DNA of 64,000 nucleotides, taken from positions 372,001-436,000 of the forward strand of contig FZPE01000001.1 in assembly GCA_900188465.1 (NCBI GenBank). Reading direction: 5' to 3'. The notes beneath the pieces are model-generated. The model saw nothing but the letters and a program-made list of their open reading frames with translations, was not told where the DNA came from and made no database searches. The position numbers and the translations under genes were made by a program. Position 1 is the first letter of the stretch, and each line of letters opens with the position of its first letter. The stretch comes from Micrococcales bacterium KH10 (GTDB lineage Bacteria > Actinomycetota > Actinomycetes > Actinomycetales > Cellulomonadaceae). Shown piece by piece: positions 60,953-64,000 of the stretch.

Positions 60953-62467
60953 ATGAAGCTTGAGTTACGTGGGATCACAAAGCGATTTGGCTCACTCGTA
61001 GCAAATGATCACATCGACCTAGTGGTCGAGCCCGGCGAAATACGCTGCCTTCTCGGTGAGAACGGCGCCGGCAAATCAACACTGATGAATGTGCTCTACG
61101 GGCTCTACCACGCCGACGAAGGAGAGATCCTGCTCGACGGTGTGGTGCAGCATTTCGCGGGCCCAGGCGATGCCATGCGGGCGGGCATCGGCATGGTTCA
61201 CCAGCACTTCATGCTGATTCCGGTATTCACCGTTGCCGAGAACCTGATGCTGGGCCACGAACCGACCAAGTTGGGCGGTGTTCTGGATCTTGAGACGGCG
61301 CGCGCTCGGGTCAAAGAGATCTCCGATCGATTCGGGTTCAATCTCGATCCCGACGCGATTGTCGGAGATCTGCCAGTCGGTGTGCAGCAACGAGTAGAGA
61401 TCATCAAGGCGCTTGCGCGGGACGCATCGGTGCTCGTCTTCGATGAGCCCACCGCGGTCCTCACGCCGCAGGAGACTGACGAGCTCATGGCGATCATGGG
61501 CCAATTGCGCAATGCCGGGACATCGATCATCTTCATTACTCACAAACTGCGTGAGGTCCGAGAGATCGCTGACACGATCTCGGTCATCCGTCATGGAAAA
61601 GTCGTCGGTGAAGCAGAACCGACGGCGTCCAATGCTGAGTTGGCATCTCTGATGGTCGGCCGCCCGGTTTCACTCAAGGTGGAGAAGACGCCGGCTGAGC
61701 CTAGCGAACCGGCACTGGTGGTCGAAGATCTCACCGTGATCTCAGACAGCGGCCTCAAAGTGGTCTCGGGCGTGAGTTTCACCGTGCATCGAGGTGAGAT
61801 CCTGGCCATCGCTGGAGTCCAGGGCAACGGCCAAACAGAGCTGGCGGAGGCGCTGTTGGGCCTGCGTTCGAATGTCACCGGATCAGCCCGGCTCGAGGGC
61901 AGAGAACTAATCGGCCGCACCGTACGCGAAGTGCTCGGTTTAGGTGTCGGATACATTCCAGAGGATCGCAGCAAAGACGGTCTCGTGCCCGACTTCAGCA
62001 TCGCGGAAAATCTCATACTGGACCGTACCGTCGGCGCACCATTCGTGCGCCGCGGCAGTGTGCAGCGAGGATTTCTCGCTGAGTTCGCCCGGGAGAAACG
62101 CGCGGAATTCGATATTCGAACCCAATCCGTCACCGCGCCCGCTCGCAGCCTGTCAGGCGGTAACCAACAAAAGGTAGTGCTCGCCAGGGAATTGAGCAGG
62201 GATCTGCGAATGTTGCTCGCCGCGCAGCCTACCCGAGGCATCGATGTCGGTTCCATCGAGTTCGTTCACAAAAGAATCGTCGAAACTCGTGATGCCGGGG
62301 TACCTGTGATCGTCGTCTCGACAGAGCTAGACGAGGTTGCCGCATTAGCCGACCGCATTGCAGTGATGTACCGCGGTGCGATCGTGGGGATCGTACCCGC
62401 CGACACTTCTCGTGACGAACTCGGCCTGCTGATGGCTGGCGAGGCAACCGGACGGGGTGCAGCATGA
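60953..62467 (+). CDS. ABC importer ATP-binding protein (nucleoside-type, two NBDs)
   Basis: The 504-residue protein has two ATPase domains, as in sugar and nucleoside importers (RbsA/YufO type). NBD1: Walker A GENGAGKSTLMNVLYG at about 37 and Walker B VLVFDEPTAVLTP at about 160, with the signature replaced by LPVGVQQRVEIIKAL. NBD2: a degenerate Walker A (GVQGNGQTELAEALLGL), signature LSGGNQQKVVLARELS and LLAAQPTRGIDVGS, lacking the catalytic Glu in the Walker B position. Such asymmetry is usual for this family. ATG at 60953 has GAGG about 10 nt upstream. The stop overlaps the permease start by 4 nt. Confidence 0.94.
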   Translation: MKLELRGITKRFGSLVANDHIDLVVEPGEIRCLLGENGAGKSTLMNVLYGLYHADEGEILLDGVVQHFAGPGDAMRAGIGMVHQHFMLIPVFTVAENLMLGHEPTKLGGVLDLETARARVKEISDRFGFNLDPDAIVGDLPVGVQQRVEIIKALARDASVLVFDEPTAVLTPQETDELMAIMGQLRNAGTSIIFITHKLREVREIADTISVIRHGKVVGEAEPTASNAELASLMVGRPVSLKVEKTPAEPSEPALVVEDLTVISDSGLKVVSGVSFTVHRGEILAIAGVQGNGQTELAEALLGLRSNVTGSARLEGRELIGRTVREVLGLGVGYIPEDRSKDGLVPDFSIAENLILDRTVGAPFVRRGSVQRGFLAEFAREKRAEFDIRTQSVTAPARSLSGGNQQKVVLARELSRDLRMLLAAQPTRGIDVGSIEFVHKRIVETRDAGVPVIVVSTELDEVAALADRIAVMYRGAIVGIVPADTSRDELGLLMAGEATGRGAA

Positions 62468-63714
62468 GCGAAGACAAAGACGAAGCCGCCACGCCTACGG
62501 CGACCGCCGAATCACGCTTCAAAGGCGTCTGGTACGAGATCGTCCGCGGCTCAACCCTAGTTTCGATACTGGCGGTCATCGCGGCCCTGCTCATCGGGGC
62601 GATTCTGATCGCTGCGATCAACCCCGACGTGCATCGGACCGCTGGTTACTTCTTCGCCCGCCCGCAAGATTTCTTCGCTGCGGTATGGGATGCAGTGGCC
62701 AATGGCTACCTCGCCCTTTTCAAGTCCGCGTTCTTCAACGCGGATCGAGACACCTTTGCCGCAGCCATTCGTCCATTGACGGACACCTTGACCTACGCGA
62801 CTCCCCTGATCGCCGCGGGCCTCGGTGTTGGGCTCACCTTCCGCGTCGGCTTATTCAACATCGGTGGTCGCGGCCAAATGATCGTCGGAGCCGCATGTGC
62901 CGCCTGGATCGGATTCAGCCTCGACCTGCCCGCCGGCATCCACCTCATCTTGGCCGTCTGTGCAGGAGTCATCGGCGGTGGGCTGTGGGGTGGCGTGGCA
63001 GGTTTCTTGAAGGCTCGCACCGGTGCGCACGAGGTGATCTTGACGATCATGCTCAACTACGTCGCCTTCTACCTGGTCTCGTGGATGCTGCGAACCCAAG
63101 GCCTCCTTCAGGCGCCCGGCAGCGTGAACCCGAAGTCGCCGCCCATGAAGGAAACCGCGGTGCTTCCCTCGTTGTTCGGTTCGCAATTCACCTTGCACTG
63201 GGGATTCGTACTGGTCATAGCGGCGACGGTCTTCGTGTGGTGGCTCATCAACCGGTCGGCTCTTGGTTTTGAGTTCCGCGCGGTCGGATTCAACCCCAAC
63301 GCCGCGCAAACCGCCGGCATCAACGTCTCGCGGATGTATGTCTACGCCATGCTGATCGCCGGTGGTCTGGTTGGTCTAGCCGGTGCGAACCAGGTGCTCG
63401 GCACCCAATCGGGCGGTCTGACGTCGGGAGTGGATGCCGGAATCGGGTTCGACGCGATCACTGTGGCACTGTTGGGCCGCAGCACACCGTGGGGTATCTT
63501 CGCGGCCGGAATCCTGTTCGGAGCCTTCAAAGCCGGAGGTTTCGGCATGCAGGCTGCCGAAGGCATACCGGTCGAAATCGTCACCATCGTCCAGTCGGTG
63601 ATCGTGCTGTTCATCGCGGCGCCTCCGCTGGTTCGTGCGATGTTTTTCCTTCCCGGGCGCCAGCGCGCGAAGAAGGCAGAAAAGCTCAGTGCGACTGAAG
63701 GAGTTGCCTCGTGA
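62464..63714 (+). CDS. ABC importer permease, first subunit (nucleoside-type)
   Basis: The 416-residue membrane protein has a cytoplasmic N-terminus (about 35 residues), a first helix STLVSILAVIAALLIGAILIAAI, and a set of helices typical of the YufP/NupB branch: TPLIAAGLGVGLTFRVGLFNIGGRGQMIVGA, ILTIMLNYVAFYLVSWML, FVLVIAATVFVWWLI, VSRMYVYAMLIAGGLVGLAGA and IGFDAITVALLGRSTPWGIFAAGILFGAF. The GLFNIGGRGQ motif is characteristic. A basic C-terminal tail ends the protein. ATG overlaps the ATPase stop (ATGA), and its own stop overlaps the next permease start. Confidence 0.94.
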   Translation: MSEDKDEAATPTATAESRFKGVWYEIVRGSTLVSILAVIAALLIGAILIAAINPDVHRTAGYFFARPQDFFAAVWDAVANGYLALFKSAFFNADRDTFAAAIRPLTDTLTYATPLIAAGLGVGLTFRVGLFNIGGRGQMIVGAACAAWIGFSLDLPAGIHLILAVCAGVIGGGLWGGVAGFLKARTGAHEVILTIMLNYVAFYLVSWMLRTQGLLQAPGSVNPKSPPMKETAVLPSLFGSQFTLHWGFVLVIAATVFVWWLINRSALGFEFRAVGFNPNAAQTAGINVSRMYVYAMLIAGGLVGLAGANQVLGTQSGGLTSGVDAGIGFDAITVALLGRSTPWGIFAAGILFGAFKAGGFGMQAAEGIPVEIVTIVQSVIVLFIAAPPLVRAMFFLPGRQRAKKAEKLSATEGVAS

Positions 63715-64000
63715 CTATCGACGCCATCGCTGTCTCCGAATCGCTTGAGAAAGCAACCGTACGGTCATGGAAGACACCGATCTCCTTCGCTATCTTCACA
63801 TTCTTGGCCTTCATTGTTTTTGTGCTGTTCGCACGTGAAGATCAGACAACCTTCCAGCTCTCCCCCGATAACGCCGCCATCAAGATTCCTCTGATCTCGA
63901 TCAGTCCCGTCCTCATCGGCATCATCGTCACAGTGCTCCTCAGTGCGGCCACGGTGTACGCCGCACTGCGCGCTCAGGCCGCCCGCAAGACTCCGTTGTG
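63711..64000 (+). CDS. ABC importer permease, second subunit, 3'-truncated by the window edge
   Basis: GTG at 63711 overlaps the stop of the first permease (GTGA), as expected for paired permeases of the nucleoside importer. The visible 96 residues include a cytoplasmic N-terminus (TIDAIAVSESLEKATVRSWK), a helix PISFAIFTFLAFIVFVLFA, a charged external loop and a second helix ISPVLIGIIVTVLLSAATVYAAL. The rest lies outside the window, so only context supports the assignment as the YufQ/NupC-type subunit. Confidence 0.85.
   Translation, partial: MTIDAIAVSESLEKATVRSWKTPISFAIFTFLAFIVFVLFAREDQTTFQLSPDNAAIKIPLISISPVLIGIIVTVLLSAATVYAALRAQAARKTPL

Overview
The window is a 64 kb piece of chromosome from an actinobacterium of moderate G+C. 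Lineage markers include the phosphatidylinositol-mannoside genes (pgsA, a PatA-like acyltransferase, pimA), a polyphosphate glucokinase, proteins of the actinobacterial DUF3052 and DUF3145 families, a PucR-type FasR beside fabD-fabH-acpP-fabF, and many start codons 6-7 nt after a TANNNT hexamer (leaderless transcripts). A type II fatty-acid synthase cluster argues against Corynebacteriales that rely on FAS I; something near Micrococcales is plausible, but I cannot name a genus.

Layout. 1-7.2 kb: housekeeping genes (partial panB, map, ppgK, a DHFR-like reductase, RNase P RNA, a STAS protein, yaaA, a zinc-ribbon coiled-coil protein, a Nif3-like protein). 7.3-9.9 kb: an eroded accessory scar at a tRNA-Val gene, with the C-terminal end of a serine recombinase running into the tRNA, a truncated MarR gene, an intact VOC dioxygenase and a broken helix-turn-helix gene. 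9.9-18.3 kb: regulators and exporters, namely a coupled membrane protein/XRE/oxidoreductase cassette with two matching operators, a TetR-controlled DrrAB-type ABC exporter, and a heterodimeric ABC exporter pair. 18.3-18.6 kb: a Gdx/SugE-like SMR exporter behind a guanidine-III riboswitch.

19.5-27.3 kb: a minus-strand run thrS-HIT-pgsA-patA-pimA-LemA-like-pdxS-NUDIX, mostly with ATGA-type overlaps, for PIM lipid and vitamin B6 synthesis. 27.5-34.3 kb: glgX, hisS, an MBL hydrolase, a DUF349 protein and an AbiEi-like protein. 34.3-45 kb: the minus-strand run pdxT-yebC-ruvC-ruvA-ruvB-yajC-secD-secF-apt-rel. pdxS and pdxT, which are neighbours in many actinobacteria, are here 23.5 kb apart because the thrS-pdxS and pdxT-hisS blocks are permuted.

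45-55.4 kb: an RlmC-like rRNA methyltransferase, ahpE, a DUF3052 protein, then aceE followed by fasR-fabD-fabH-acpP-fabF, linking acetyl-CoA supply to fatty-acid synthesis. 55.4-59.5 kb: a DUF3145 protein, def, a CAU tRNA, two small stress proteins, a TetR/unknown-protein operon and tRNA-Asn. 59.7-64 kb: a BMP-family (nucleoside-type) ABC importer cut off by the window end.

No CRISPR array, intact insertion sequence or complete prophage was seen. The most interesting signals are the guanidine-III riboswitch, the paired 18-bp operators before the membrane protein/XRE/oxidoreductase cassette, the tRNA-Val integration scar, the acidic repeat-bearing insert in SecD, and several uncharacterised inverted repeats in promoter regions.
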